NCBI GenBank assembly: GCA_016210565.1 | Contig: JACQUA010000410.1 | Coordinates: 1-52,788, forward strand | Direction of reading: 5' to 3' | Source of the DNA: Chloroflexota bacterium | GTDB lineage: Bacteria > Chloroflexota > Dehalococcoidia > JACQUA01 | Length of the DNA: 52,788 bases | Shown: positions 1 through 7,935 of the stretch, one piece after another | Numbering within the stretch: position 1 is the stretch's first letter | Layout: each line of letters begins with the position of its first letter | Notes under the pieces: generated by a model | Databases searched by the model: none | What the model was told of the DNA's origin: nothing | The model's input: the letters and a program-made list of their open reading frames with translations, nothing else | Program-made: the position numbers and the translations under genes

Positions 1-100
1 CTCTTCCTACTCGTCCTACTCTTCCTACTCTTCCTACTCCCTGCTACCTGCCTTCTGGCTTCTAGATTCTGACTACTCACTACTCACTACTCGCTACTCC
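1..100. repeat. short tandem low-complexity tract
   Basis: Degenerate tandem units of about 9-12 bases of the type CTCTTCCTA, then units of the type ACTACTCACT. No plausible reading frame. It lies just upstream of the consensus promoter at 109-138 and resembles the simple-sequence repeats in other gaps of this window. Confidence 0.7.
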
Positions 101-108
101 TCTTTTGA

Positions 109-138
109 TTGACATGGCTCTCAACCGCAGGCTATAAT
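109..138 (+). promoter_or_regulatory. consensus sigma-70 type promoter
   Basis: TTGACA at 109-114 and TATAAT at 133-138 are separated by 18 bases. Both hexamers are perfect matches to the vegetative consensus. The predicted transcription start is near 145, about 25 bases before the ATG at 170. Confidence 0.75.
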
Positions 139-169
139 CGCAGACAAATGCCAGGTGTGAGGCAAGAGT

Positions 170-1606
170 ATGGCTATTCGTGACCAACTGGCGGAGTTCA
201 GCGCGGACCTCCGGTACGAAGACCTGCCCGCCGACGTCGTCGAGACCGCCCGGCTGCTTATCAGCAGTCAGGTTGCCACCACGGCCGCGGCCTGCCGCAT
301 CGACCCCGATGCCGACGTTGACATTGCCCGGTTCTTCAGGGAGCTGGGAGGCAAGAAGGAATCGAGCCTGGTTACCCAGGCCTGTAAGGTCCCCTGCATT
401 AACGCCGCCTTCGCCAACACTGCGATTAGCTGGGGCGTCTTCGACAGCATGCAACGGACCACCGTCCACCTTTCCGCGCTCATACCAGCCGTCGTTGCGG
501 TTGCCGAAAGGCAGCGGGCCAGCGGCCGGGACCTCATTCTGGCGACCGTCATCGGCTGCGAAGTGCTGGCCCGGGTGGGACTGGCCCTGGGCGCCGCCAA
601 GGTGTACAATCGCGGATTTCATCCCACTTCGCTGTGCGCCCCCCTGGGCTGCGCCGTAGCCGCCGGCAAACTGCTCGGCCTGAAGCGAGACGTCATGGCC
701 GAAGCTCTCAGCATCGGGGCTATTCAGGGAGCGGGCGCCCCGCCCTGGCCGCAGTTCCCCCGGGCGCCGAAGACCAACCGCATCCAGGTCGGCCGGGCTG
801 CGCAGGGGGGCGTGCTGGCCGCGCTGCTGGCGCAGCGCGGCGTTATCGGTATCAGCGAAATATTCGAGGACCGCCGGGGCTTCGCCTCCGCCCATTCGGC
901 CAGCCCCAATCTGGCAGAGTTCACGAGGGACATGGGCAAGACCTGGGAAGTGAAGCAAACTACCTTCAACCGGTTCGGCGTGGGAATCTACATTATCCCC
1001 GGCATCGAGGCGCTTCTCGACCTGCGGGCCGAGCACAATATAAGCGGCGATGATATCGCACAGATGACCTACAGACTTCCCACCGCTGTGGTGCCGCTGG
1101 TCGGGGCCGCGGGATATCCCTCCGGCGACGCCCTGGCTGCCGCCAGCAAGAGCTCGCGGTACGTGCTGGCATTCAGCGCCTATAAGGGCGAGGCGGAACT
1201 GCTCTACAGCCATGACTATAAGACCGCGGCTAATCTCGACGATCCCCGGCATAAACAGCTTTTCCAGAGGACCGATGTGGTGGCCGACTCCGAGTTGGAC
1301 AAGCTCTTCCCCGGGACCTGGCCATGTAAACTGACGATCAAGTTGAAGGACGGACGGGAGGTCACCCGTTTCCACAAAGGGACGGTACGGGGGTCGCCGG
1401 AGAACCCCCTGACTCAAGACGACGTGGACAAGGAGTTGGACAGGGTGCTGCGGCCGGTGATGGCCGGCCCAGAGTACGAAAGGCTCACGAAAGCGCTGCG
1501 CCGCCTCGACCGGGTGGATGACGTTTCTCGCATTGCCCGTCTCATGGCCAACGCTGTCGCGGACCCTGCCCTCCCGGCCGGCGCTTCAATAATCGTGCGT
1601 GGTTAA
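170..1606 (+). CDS. MmgE/PrpD family protein (paralogue 1)
   Basis: Cytoplasmic protein of 478 residues without a signal sequence. It belongs to the MmgE/PrpD family (2-methylcitrate dehydratase, cis-aconitate decarboxylase, iminodisuccinate epimerase), which acts on small branched or unsaturated carboxylic acids. Family signs are the helical N-terminal half, the GFHPTS segment near residue 145 followed by an Ala/Gly-rich AAGKLLGL helix, and Asp92/His100 in the region matching the family's D-x-x-H...H(P/L) active-site loop. Position 95 is Gln where paralogues 3-5 have His. The ATG at 170 follows GAGG and aligns with the MAIRDQ/MPVRDQ starts of the paralogues. The gene follows a consensus promoter and precedes two binding-lipoprotein genes. 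The substrate cannot be told from sequence. Confidence 0.85.
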   Translation: MAIRDQLAEFSADLRYEDLPADVVETARLLISSQVATTAAACRIDPDADVDIARFFRELGGKKESSLVTQACKVPCINAAFANTAISWGVFDSMQRTTVHLSALIPAVVAVAERQRASGRDLILATVIGCEVLARVGLALGAAKVYNRGFHPTSLCAPLGCAVAAGKLLGLKRDVMAEALSIGAIQGAGAPPWPQFPRAPKTNRIQVGRAAQGGVLAALLAQRGVIGISEIFEDRRGFASAHSASPNLAEFTRDMGKTWEVKQTTFNRFGVGIYIIPGIEALLDLRAEHNISGDDIAQMTYRLPTAVVPLVGAAGYPSGDALAAASKSSRYVLAFSAYKGEAELLYSHDYKTAANLDDPRHKQLFQRTDVVADSELDKLFPGTWPCKLTIKLKDGREVTRFHKGTVRGSPENPLTQDDVDKELDRVLRPVMAGPEYERLTKALRRLDRVDDVSRIARLMANAVADPALPAGASIIVRG

Positions 1607-1767
1607 TCTAATCAACGGTACACTTTCATAAACGGAACCACAAGATTTCACCAGGTCAACACCAGATTTAGATAAAAAAGATTGGTTAGGCGAATCTCGT
1701 GAGAATCGTGTGTTAATCTCGTGCTTTATTGTTCAACTTATCTGAGGACAGCTTTATACTCACAGAT

Positions 1768-2946
1768 ATGGAGATTCCAACGAAGAGTACATTGTTATGG
1801 GGCTTCTTGCCGGTCCTGGCCATGGGACTTTTGCTCGCCGCCTGCGCACCCCAGGAGCTAGCCACGCCGCCCGCCGGTGTTGAAAAGGGCGCCGGGACGC
1901 CGGCTAAAGGACCCGAACGGAGCTGGCAGGAGGAGTGGGACAAACTGGTCGCCGCCGCCCAAAAAGAAGGCATGGTCAGCATCTATGACCAGTGGGGGCC
2001 GGCGGCCAGGGTCCAGCTCACCAGGGCATTCAAGACCCGTTACGGCATCGACCTGGAGTTTACCTCCGTGGGCAAGGGCTCGGAGCTGCTGCCCAAACTG
2101 ACCCGGGAGCGGCAGGCGGGGCTTTACCTCGCTGACATTATCGGCGCCGGCGCCACCACTTTGCTCCTCGAAGAGAAACCGGCGGGCATCCTCGCTCCCG
2201 TCGAACCACTCCTGGTCTTACCGGACGTGAAGGACCCCGGGCGCTGGTTGGGTAACCGGCTTTTTGTCGATGGCGCCAAACTTGTAGTGGGAATGAGCGC
2301 CGACTTCCAGCGGCAAATGGCCCGCAATACCGACATGGTCAAAGAGGGCGAACTGAAGTCCTACATGGACCTGCTTGACCCGCGGTGGAAAGGCAAAATC
2401 ATTCTGAACGATCCTACCGTATCCGGGGCCGGCAATAGCTGGGTCGCCATTTTGGTCAATGCGTGGGGTCTGGAACAAACCAGGGGTTTTCTGGGCAAGC
2501 TGGTGAAACAGGAGCCGGTCGTAAGCCGTGACCTGCGGCTCCAGGTGGAGTGGCTTGCCCGCGGCAAATATCCTCTTGTTGCCGCAGTCCATAAGCCGAC
2601 CCTGGTGGAGTTCATGCAGATGGGAGCGCCGGTAGCCACGGTCCCCGTCAAGGAAGGCGGCTCGGTGACGCAGGGCGCCGGGGCCTTTGGCGTGCCCGCG
2701 GGACGATTGCCCCACCCCAACGCCGCCGTTGTATTCGCCAACTGGCTGCTCACCAATGAAGGCCAGACGGTCTTCGCCAAAGGCTATTCCCGCCCTAGCT
2801 CCCGTCTCGACGTTTCCAAAGAAGGCTTCATCGAAGCCTTCCCGGAGCCGGGAGAGGCATTCACCCTGGACAACGAAGAGACCATCGCCCTGAAGGGCCA
2901 GTTGCTGGAAATCTCTAAACAGGTCCTGGCCCCGCTCCTGAAATAA
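1768..2946 (+). CDS. solute-binding lipoprotein, type 2 periplasmic-binding fold (SBP1)
   Basis: Predicted lipid-anchored extracytoplasmic binding protein of 392 residues. A hydrophobic signal ends in lipobox LAA-Cys26, followed by a Pro/Ala-rich tether. The mature part starts SWQEEWDKL and resembles the AfuA/FbpA-like branch of ABC-transporter binding proteins (SBP_bac_6/8 type). Hallmarks shared with the other copies are YGIDLEF, DLLDPRWKGKI, an LARGKYP segment, PHPNAA, NWLLT-EGQTVF and SRLDV. I start at 1768, not at the in-frame ATG 1729, because only the later start gives a well-formed lipoprotein signal. It follows MmgE/PrpD 1 by 161 bases and precedes a paralogue. The ligand is unknown, and no permease or ATPase is nearby. 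Confidence 0.85.
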   Translation: MEIPTKSTLLWGFLPVLAMGLLLAACAPQELATPPAGVEKGAGTPAKGPERSWQEEWDKLVAAAQKEGMVSIYDQWGPAARVQLTRAFKTRYGIDLEFTSVGKGSELLPKLTRERQAGLYLADIIGAGATTLLLEEKPAGILAPVEPLLVLPDVKDPGRWLGNRLFVDGAKLVVGMSADFQRQMARNTDMVKEGELKSYMDLLDPRWKGKIILNDPTVSGAGNSWVAILVNAWGLEQTRGFLGKLVKQEPVVSRDLRLQVEWLARGKYPLVAAVHKPTLVEFMQMGAPVATVPVKEGGSVTQGAGAFGVPAGRLPHPNAAVVFANWLLTNEGQTVFAKGYSRPSSRLDVSKEGFIEAFPEPGEAFTLDNEETIALKGQLLEISKQVLAPLLK

Positions 2947-2956
2947 TGTGGTCTCC

Positions 2957-3100
2957 TGCTGCGAGTCGGACACTGGGAGAAGCTTTTCGCGCCTGGCGAT
3001 CCCGGTGTCAGGATCGTGCCAGGTTGCCCATCTAAGGTTTCGACACCCGCAAGGGGTGCCGCTACGGGGTTTCCCAGTGTCTGAGTTGCAGAAACTCCTG
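2957..3100. repeat. imperfect inverted repeat enclosing a CGACACCC hairpin
   Basis: Arms at about 2957-2980 and 3069-3092 are reverse complements over some 24 bases with a few mismatches; the shared core is GACACTGGGA. Between them lies a copy of the dispersed hairpin built on CGACACCC/GGGTG(T)CG, near 3035-3063. It fills most of the gap between SBP1 and the promoter at 3109. It may act as a terminator or be a relic of a miniature element. Confidence 0.55.
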
Positions 3101-3108
3101 CCCTCACG

Positions 3109-3138
3109 TTGAAAAATCAGGCAGGGACAGGGTATACT
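3109..3138 (+). promoter_or_regulatory. sigma-70 type promoter for SBP2
   Basis: TTGAAA at 3109-3114 and TATACT at 3133-3138, spacer 18 bases; 5 of 6 bases match the consensus in each hexamer. The predicted start near 3145 leaves a leader of about 119 bases before the ATG at 3264. Confidence 0.65.
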
Positions 3139-3181
3139 ACAGGGTAAGACTCCGAATTGCGGCAGGGAAAAGGAGGCGACC

Positions 3182-3267
3182 ATGTAAAGACGCGACCGGA
3201 AGTGACCATTAAGCGCCAGGTTGGACCCAAACAGCCGAGAACCATAATGAAACGGAGGGACCGATGA
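3182..3267 (+). promoter_or_regulatory. leader with start-stop element and coupled six-codon ORF
   Basis: AAGGAGG at about 3170 is followed by an ATG at 3182 and at once by TAA at 3185, a minimal start-stop. Further down, ATG 3247 opens a six-codon ORF (MKRRDR) whose TGA at 3265-3267 overlaps the ATG of the binding-protein gene at 3264 (ATGA). Either may be chance, but both lie between a good promoter and the structural gene. Possible roles are attenuation or translational coupling; a decayed gene start is also possible. Confidence 0.35.
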
Positions 3268-4430
3268 AAACAGCTTATGTTCTGGCAATCATCCTGATAG
3301 TCTCGTCCTTTGTTCTTGCTTGCACCCCGCCCGCGGCGCCTGCCCCATCATCCGAAACCAGGCCCGGCACAGAAAAGGCCGTTTCCAAAGCCGCATGGGA
3401 GCAGAAGTGGGAAGCCACTCTCGCTGAAGCCAGGAGAGAGGGCATTGTCCGGATTTACACCTTGTGGGGACCAGCGGTGACGGTCCCCGCGAGCAAAGCC
3501 TTCAGAGACAAGTACGGGATCGACCTGGAGTTCGCCAACGTGGGGCGGGGGTCAGCGCTGGTACCCAAGGTTGAGGCGGAGACCCGGGCGGGTCTCAACA
3601 TAGTCGATGCTTATGGGTTCGGGGCGACCACCCTCATAACCACAGCCAAACCGGCAGGGCTGCTGGGACCTATAGAACCGATGCTCATCCTCCCCGAGGT
3701 CCTGGATGCCAAACAGTGGACAGGAGACAGGTTCCCCTTTGTCGATAAAGACAAGAATGTCATAGGGATGTTGCTGGTTATCCAGCGGTTCATCGTCTAC
3801 AATACCGACCTGGTGAAGCCAGGCGAGATAACTACCTATGAGGACCTGTTGAAGCCCCAGTACAAAGGGAAGATCGCCATGGGCGACCCCTCACTGACCG
3901 GTTCACCCAACGCCCTGTTCGGCCACCTCGCCCTGACGCTGTGGAACCAGCAGAAGGCCTCGGATTTCCTGAGACGGCTGGTGATAGACCAGGAGGCGGT
4001 AGTCACCCAGGAGCACCGCATGGTCACGGAATGGGTAGCCCGGGGAAAGTACACCGTCGGCCTGGCAGCCGAGACCGCCAGCCAGGCGGAATTCATGAAG
4101 CTCGGAGCGCCCATAACCCTGGCCCAGCAAAAAGAAGGCCACTTCATCGACGTAGCCGGGGGCGGCCTTTCCGTGCCCAAAAAATCCCCTCACCCCAATG
4201 CCACTGCCGTCTTCGTGAACTGGCTGCTCACCAAAGAAGGACAGACATTGTTTGCCCCTCAAGGCTACGGCTTCCCCTCCCTCAGGAAGGATGTGCCCAC
4301 AGAAGGAATGCCGCCACTTCTGCTCCCCCAGCCGGGGGAAAAGATATTCACCCTGGCTGAAGAGGAGATCATCGGCCGGGGCCAGCTAATCGAAGTGGCC
4401 AGAAAGATTATCGCGGAATCCCGCAGGTAA
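3264..4430 (+). CDS. solute-binding lipoprotein (SBP2)
   Basis: Type-2 binding lipoprotein of 388 residues with signal peptide and lipobox VLA-Cys20. The ATG at 3264 has GGAGG seven bases upstream. The mature start SKAAWEQKWEATLAEARREG, then YGIDLEF, DLLKPQYKGKI, WVARGKYT, PHPNA and NWLLTKEGQTLF place it with SBP1, its closest relative by eye; the two share the YGIDLEF-(T/A)-(S/N)-VG-(K/R)-GS stretch. SBP1 and SBP2 therefore look like a tandem duplication. It has its own promoter at 3109 and an unusual leader. The ligand is unknown. Confidence 0.85.
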   Translation: MKTAYVLAIILIVSSFVLACTPPAAPAPSSETRPGTEKAVSKAAWEQKWEATLAEARREGIVRIYTLWGPAVTVPASKAFRDKYGIDLEFANVGRGSALVPKVEAETRAGLNIVDAYGFGATTLITTAKPAGLLGPIEPMLILPEVLDAKQWTGDRFPFVDKDKNVIGMLLVIQRFIVYNTDLVKPGEITTYEDLLKPQYKGKIAMGDPSLTGSPNALFGHLALTLWNQQKASDFLRRLVIDQEAVVTQEHRMVTEWVARGKYTVGLAAETASQAEFMKLGAPITLAQQKEGHFIDVAGGGLSVPKKSPHPNATAVFVNWLLTKEGQTLFAPQGYGFPSLRKDVPTEGMPPLLLPQPGEKIFTLAEEEIIGRGQLIEVARKIIAESRR

Positions 4431-4437
4431 CACAGCA

Positions 4438-4600
4438 AACAGCAATCAGCCGTCAGCTTTCAGCTATCAGCAATCAGCTATCAGCAATCAGCTATCAGCC
4501 GTCAGCTATTAGCCGTCAGCTATCAGCCGTCAACTGTCAGGATAGGCTTTTTGGCGGGGCGGAGCCGATGACTGTTAGCTGATAGCTATTATCTGTGAGC
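4438..4600. repeat. TCAGC-type short interspersed repeat array
   Basis: About fifteen degenerate 10-base units of the form (TCAGC)(TATCAGC / CGTCAGC / AATCAGC) run from 4438 to about 4540; a short copy in the opposite orientation (TTAGCTGATAGC) follows near 4575. The same family appears at 13328-13412, 35968-35995 and 49704-49755. Units touch directly without spacers, so it is not a CRISPR array. Confidence 0.8.
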
Positions 4601-4637
4601 TGGTACCCAGTTGTCAGGTATTCGAGGAGGAAGGCAA

Positions 4638-5822
4638 ATGCACAGGTTAGTCAAAAGTCTGGTCCCGGTCCTGCTAGTCATAGCAGTCCTGGTTGCTTGC
4701 GCTCCACCGCCCGCCGCAACCCCGGCGCCCGTTGAAACAGCGGCCCCGGCTCGCCAGGCGACCGTAGCGCCGAAACCCCAGCAGACTGCAGCCCCCGCTG
4801 CAGCCCCGACGGCTACACCGGCGAAGCCGTCGCAACCGGCCGCAGAGCCCTATTACCGGGGCAAGACGATAGAGATCATCTCCGGGGACGCCGCAGGAGG
4901 CGGGACCGACACCATCGCCCGCATCGCCGCGCCGTTTCTCACAAAGCTGATTCCGGGCAACCCCAAGATCATCATCCGCAACAATCCCGGGTCGGGCGGA
5001 GTGGTGGCCACCAATATCCTCTATGAAAAGGGAAAGCCCGACGGCCTATCGCTGGTCTTCAACTCATCCTCGCCAATCGGCATGCAGTTGCGGCAGCAGG
5101 GTATCGTCAAGTTCGACCTGACCAGGATGAAGTTCATGGGGCACCTCGCCCGCGCCGAAAGCGTCCTGATGCTGCGCAAGGGACAGAGGGACCGCCTTAC
5201 CAACCCCAGGGCGCAGACCCTGATAGCGGCCACCAACTCGGGTGAGGCCTCCAAGGATGCCATGGTCCTGTGGGCGCAGGAGTTCCTGAACTGGAATGTG
5301 CGCTGGATTGCCGGTTTCGGCGGTACCAGCGAGGTCGAACTGGCCTTCCGCCGCGGCGAAATCGACATGTTCGCCACCTCCAATGCCTTCATCGTCAACC
5401 GCGTGTTCCAGGAAGGTTTGACCGAGAATATCGCCCAGATCGGTGGCATCAAGGACGGTAAATTCACCCGCCGCTCCGACTTTGCCGATGTTCCGACTCT
5501 AGAGGAGGTACTGGGAGACAAGAAGCCTACCGGCTTACCCTGGCAGGCTTACCTGTCCTGGGTGGGGCCGGGGGCGGTGGACAAGTTCTTCGTTGCCCCG
5601 CCGGGGACTCCGGACAATGTCATGTCCGTACTGGTTGAGGCCTGGGGCAAGCTGGAAAAAGAGCCGGAATTCGATAAGCAGATCAAGAAAATGGTAAGCG
5701 AGGTATATGATATCGGCGCCGGCAAACAGACGGCAGACCTGGTCAAGGATATCCTGGCAGCACCGCCCGAGGCCCTCGACTACTCCAAGTCGCTCCAGAA
5801 GAAGTACGGCCTGGTGAAGTAA
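4638..5822 (+). CDS. TctC/Bug-family substrate-binding lipoprotein (TctC1)
   Basis: Binding lipoprotein of 394 residues. Lipobox LVA-Cys21 is followed by an Ala/Pro/Thr-rich tether of about 50 residues, then YYRGKTIEIISGDAAGGGTD, which matches the start of the TctC/Bug fold used by tripartite tricarboxylate transporters and related receptors. Further family-like segments are NNPGSGGVVATNILY, ELAFRRGEIDM, DVPTLEEV and APPGTPDNV. The ATG at 4638 follows AGGAGGAAGG, so I prefer it to the ATG at 4611. No TctA/TctB membrane genes are present, so the partner must lie elsewhere or the protein works without one. Ligands in this family are usually di- or tricarboxylates, which would fit the MmgE/PrpD neighbours. 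Confidence 0.85.
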   Translation: MHRLVKSLVPVLLVIAVLVACAPPPAATPAPVETAAPARQATVAPKPQQTAAPAAAPTATPAKPSQPAAEPYYRGKTIEIISGDAAGGGTDTIARIAAPFLTKLIPGNPKIIIRNNPGSGGVVATNILYEKGKPDGLSLVFNSSSPIGMQLRQQGIVKFDLTRMKFMGHLARAESVLMLRKGQRDRLTNPRAQTLIAATNSGEASKDAMVLWAQEFLNWNVRWIAGFGGTSEVELAFRRGEIDMFATSNAFIVNRVFQEGLTENIAQIGGIKDGKFTRRSDFADVPTLEEVLGDKKPTGLPWQAYLSWVGPGAVDKFFVAPPGTPDNVMSVLVEAWGKLEKEPEFDKQIKKMVSEVYDIGAGKQTADLVKDILAAPPEALDYSKSLQKKYGLVK

Positions 5823-6253
5823 ACCCGCTCATTCGTGCCGCCAGTCTTGCGCCGGCGGTTCCGGGACCTTCCGAAGTAAACGCGCGCCGCGAGACGCCAT
5901 GTTTCGTGCGCCGCTCGACTTCGCGGGCGGGGCATTGTCCCCGCCCTTGACCGGAGGCGCATTCATCCCTTTCGAAACCGGGAACAAGGCTCCCCCTGAG
6001 GTCGTTGCGGCGTGTCGGCTGGCTAATGCCGGGTGTTTTCCTGCAAACACCGCTATTTATCGTGCCGCGCGATCCGGGTCACGCCCGGGGAGATGTCACT
6101 TCTCGAATGGGCTAACCAAAGGATTGGTTAAGGCAGAGCTAAGCATATTCGACACGGCGCGTGTTGACATAGACACTGATTTCTTACCAGCACACATAAG
6201 GATGCACCTAAATGTCCAGTGTTCCATTGCCGAGAGGATTTAGGTAAAAGAGA
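5823..6253. other. 430-base gap, no gene recognised
   Basis: I see no supported gene. A frame running through it (5899-6243) has no RBS and no recognisable motif. The stretch holds the GGGCGGGG/CCCCGCCC hairpin at 5925-5946 and, after about 6110, turns clearly more A+T-rich, which marks the start of the lower-G+C block carrying MmgE/PrpD 2. Confidence 0.6.
5925..5946. terminator. candidate hairpin terminator
   Basis: Perfect 8-bp stem GGGCGGGG/CCCCGCCC with a 6-base loop CATTGT, about 100 bases after the TctC1 stop. There is no T tract, so intrinsic termination is uncertain. Confidence 0.35.
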
Positions 6254-7657
6254 ATGTCCAGGTTTGTCCCGGTAGATCAGGAAGACCCGATGCGTACACT
6301 GTGCCGGATGGTGGCAAATACGAGGTATGAAGATTTGCCAAGCAGCACAATAAGTTGCGCCAAACAGTCTATTCTAGACACAATTGCGATTACTATCGGT
6401 GGTTCGGCAATGGAAGGTATACCGGCAGTGGTTGACCTTGTTAAGGACAGAGGAGGGAAGCCGGAAAGCTTTATTCCTTTCTACGGGGGAAAAGTGCCGG
6501 CTTCGGAAGCAGCATTTGCCATAGGCCCTATGTCGCGAGCGATGGATATGGGTGACATTCATGAAGAGAGTGGCCATTGCAGCGAATACACTCTTCCAAC
6601 CATGCTCGCGGCGACCGGGCTAAGGGATAAGGTAAGCGGGAAAGAATTCATAACTGCTTTTGTGGTGGGCCAGGAGGTGCTCATTCGTATCGGCATGGCA
6701 TTCCAGGTAGTCAAGGAGGCTCTACCCAGAGGTTTGTCTGGCGGGTGTGCCATATTTGGTTGTGTTGCCGCAGCAGGTAAATTGCTTGACTTGAAACTGG
6801 AAGAACTAGAGAATGCCGAAGGCATAGCCCGCGGGATGACCCAGCCTCATGATCAAGCGATGACTGCACTGGCAACGCTTATGGTGCGAATTCATCACGG
6901 ATTTGTTTGCCAGGACGCCATAAATGCCTGCCTTCTGGCTAAAAGGGGCATAACCGGGCCGCGCCAGCAAGTTTTGACCGGTTTCAGGGGATACTTGGGT
7001 CTTGCCAGGTGGGAAACTAAACCCCTTGCGTTGACGGAAGCACTGGGAGAGAAATGGGAGGGAGAAAATGTAATGCTAAAACCTTACGCTTCCGGCAAGT
7101 TTACACATACCGCCATTGATGGGGTACTCGAACAAATGAGGGAACACCAGTTCAGAATCGAAGATCTTGCCGCGATAGAGCTTGACGTGCCCCCCCAAAC
7201 CTGGCACTATGTCTGTGAACCTCAAGAAGTCAAGTGGAATCCCCAGACTGTGCAGGAGTGCCAGTTTAGCCTGCCCTACGCAGTGGCTACAGCAGCATAC
7301 GACAAGGATGTCTTCTTAGAAGCCTATACACCGCAGGCGATGGCACGCCAAGGCGTGCGTGACTTGATGACCAAAATAACAGCAAGGGAGGACCCAGGTC
7401 TCCAGGCATTCGCAGCCAGAGTCGGCACGAGACTGGAGGACGGCAGAAGATTCTCCGGACAATACCTGTCTGTAAAAGGGCATCCGAAGAACCCGTTTAC
7501 GGAGCACGATCTCATTAGCAAATTCAAGAAGTGCGTTCCGTATTCGGCTTGCACGTTAACTGATACAGTAGTTGGTGCAGTGATTGAGGCCCTTTTGAAT
7601 CTAGAAAAGGTGGACGATGTGGTGAGCACGCTGATTCTTCCCTTGACACCAAAGTAA
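6254..7657 (+). CDS. MmgE/PrpD family protein (paralogue 2, divergent)
   Basis: Cytoplasmic enzyme of 467 residues. It keeps the classic family active-site loop better than the other four copies: MDMGDIHEESGH puts Asp98, Asp101, His103 and His108 where D-x-x-D-x-H...H is expected. N-terminal RYEDLPSSTI and the long C-terminal domain (KFTHTAIDGVL, LPYAVATAA, GHPKNP) also fit. It lacks the MAIRDQ-type start and is clearly the outlier. Base composition is lower than its neighbours: 25 of 60 G+C at 6361-6420, against 36 of 60 at 39301-39360 in paralogue 5. Together with the next two genes it probably forms a separately acquired cassette. Substrate unknown. Confidence 0.85.
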   Translation: MSRFVPVDQEDPMRTLCRMVANTRYEDLPSSTISCAKQSILDTIAITIGGSAMEGIPAVVDLVKDRGGKPESFIPFYGGKVPASEAAFAIGPMSRAMDMGDIHEESGHCSEYTLPTMLAATGLRDKVSGKEFITAFVVGQEVLIRIGMAFQVVKEALPRGLSGGCAIFGCVAAAGKLLDLKLEELENAEGIARGMTQPHDQAMTALATLMVRIHHGFVCQDAINACLLAKRGITGPRQQVLTGFRGYLGLARWETKPLALTEALGEKWEGENVMLKPYASGKFTHTAIDGVLEQMREHQFRIEDLAAIELDVPPQTWHYVCEPQEVKWNPQTVQECQFSLPYAVATAAYDKDVFLEAYTPQAMARQGVRDLMTKITAREDPGLQAFAARVGTRLEDGRRFSGQYLSVKGHPKNPFTEHDLISKFKKCVPYSACTLTDTVVGAVIEALLNLEKVDDVVSTLILPLTPK

Positions 7658-7752
7658 GTTCTAAAGGTAGACGTCCGTGACAGGAAAACGCTGCTGGGGT
7701 ACACCATGCCGCAGCCTTTTCCACAGAACTTTGAGAAAGATCCGTAAAGCCC

Positions 7753-7782
7753 TTGACTTTCGTTATGGGCAAACTTTAAGAT
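7753..7782 (+). promoter_or_regulatory. sigma-70 type promoter for SBP3
   Basis: TTGACT at 7753-7758 and TAAGAT at 7777-7782, spacer 18 bases. The predicted start near 7789 leaves a leader of about 147 bases. Promoter spacing and the distance to the first strong Shine-Dalgarno site match those upstream of SBP2. Confidence 0.5.
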
Positions 7783-7825
7783 TAGTCTCGGAAGTGAAAA
7801 TGGGAGTAGCCGAAAGGAGGTAAAA

Positions 7826-7879
7826 GTGCGAGCGATAGTGATCAGTCGCCGGAGGCAGCTACTGTCCGGTGATTGGTGA
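7826..7879 (+). CDS. 17-codon leader ORF
   Basis: AAAGGAGG at 7813-7820 is followed after five bases by GTG at 7826. The frame reads VRAIVISRRRQLLSGDW and stops at TGA 7877-7879, 56 bases before the SBP3 start. The ribosome site is better than that of most structural genes here. It may be a leader peptide, or a vestige of a lost gene. The peptide has no obvious homologue. Confidence 0.4.
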   Translation: MRAIVISRRRQLLSGDW

Positions 7880-7935
7880 AAGATATTGGGGCCGGAGCTT
7901 TTGCCACGTTTCAGGATGTAAAGGAGCTATCCAGT

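Noticed and set aside
80..1417. Antisense ORF of 445 codons
   Set aside because: It is opposite MmgE/PrpD 1, which has a consensus promoter and family motifs; the antisense frame has none. The long antisense frames at 2218-3288, 33623-34684, 47253-48416 and 50029-51189 were dropped for the same reason.
4438..4600. CRISPR-like array
   Set aside because: Units of about 10 bases touch without spacers and vary; no cas genes. The 150-base RCC1 array at 44403-45440 is coding and likewise not CRISPR.
5899..6243. ORF of 114 codons between TctC1 and MmgE2
   Set aside because: No RBS, a hairpin inside it, and a composition change midway; no recognisable protein features.
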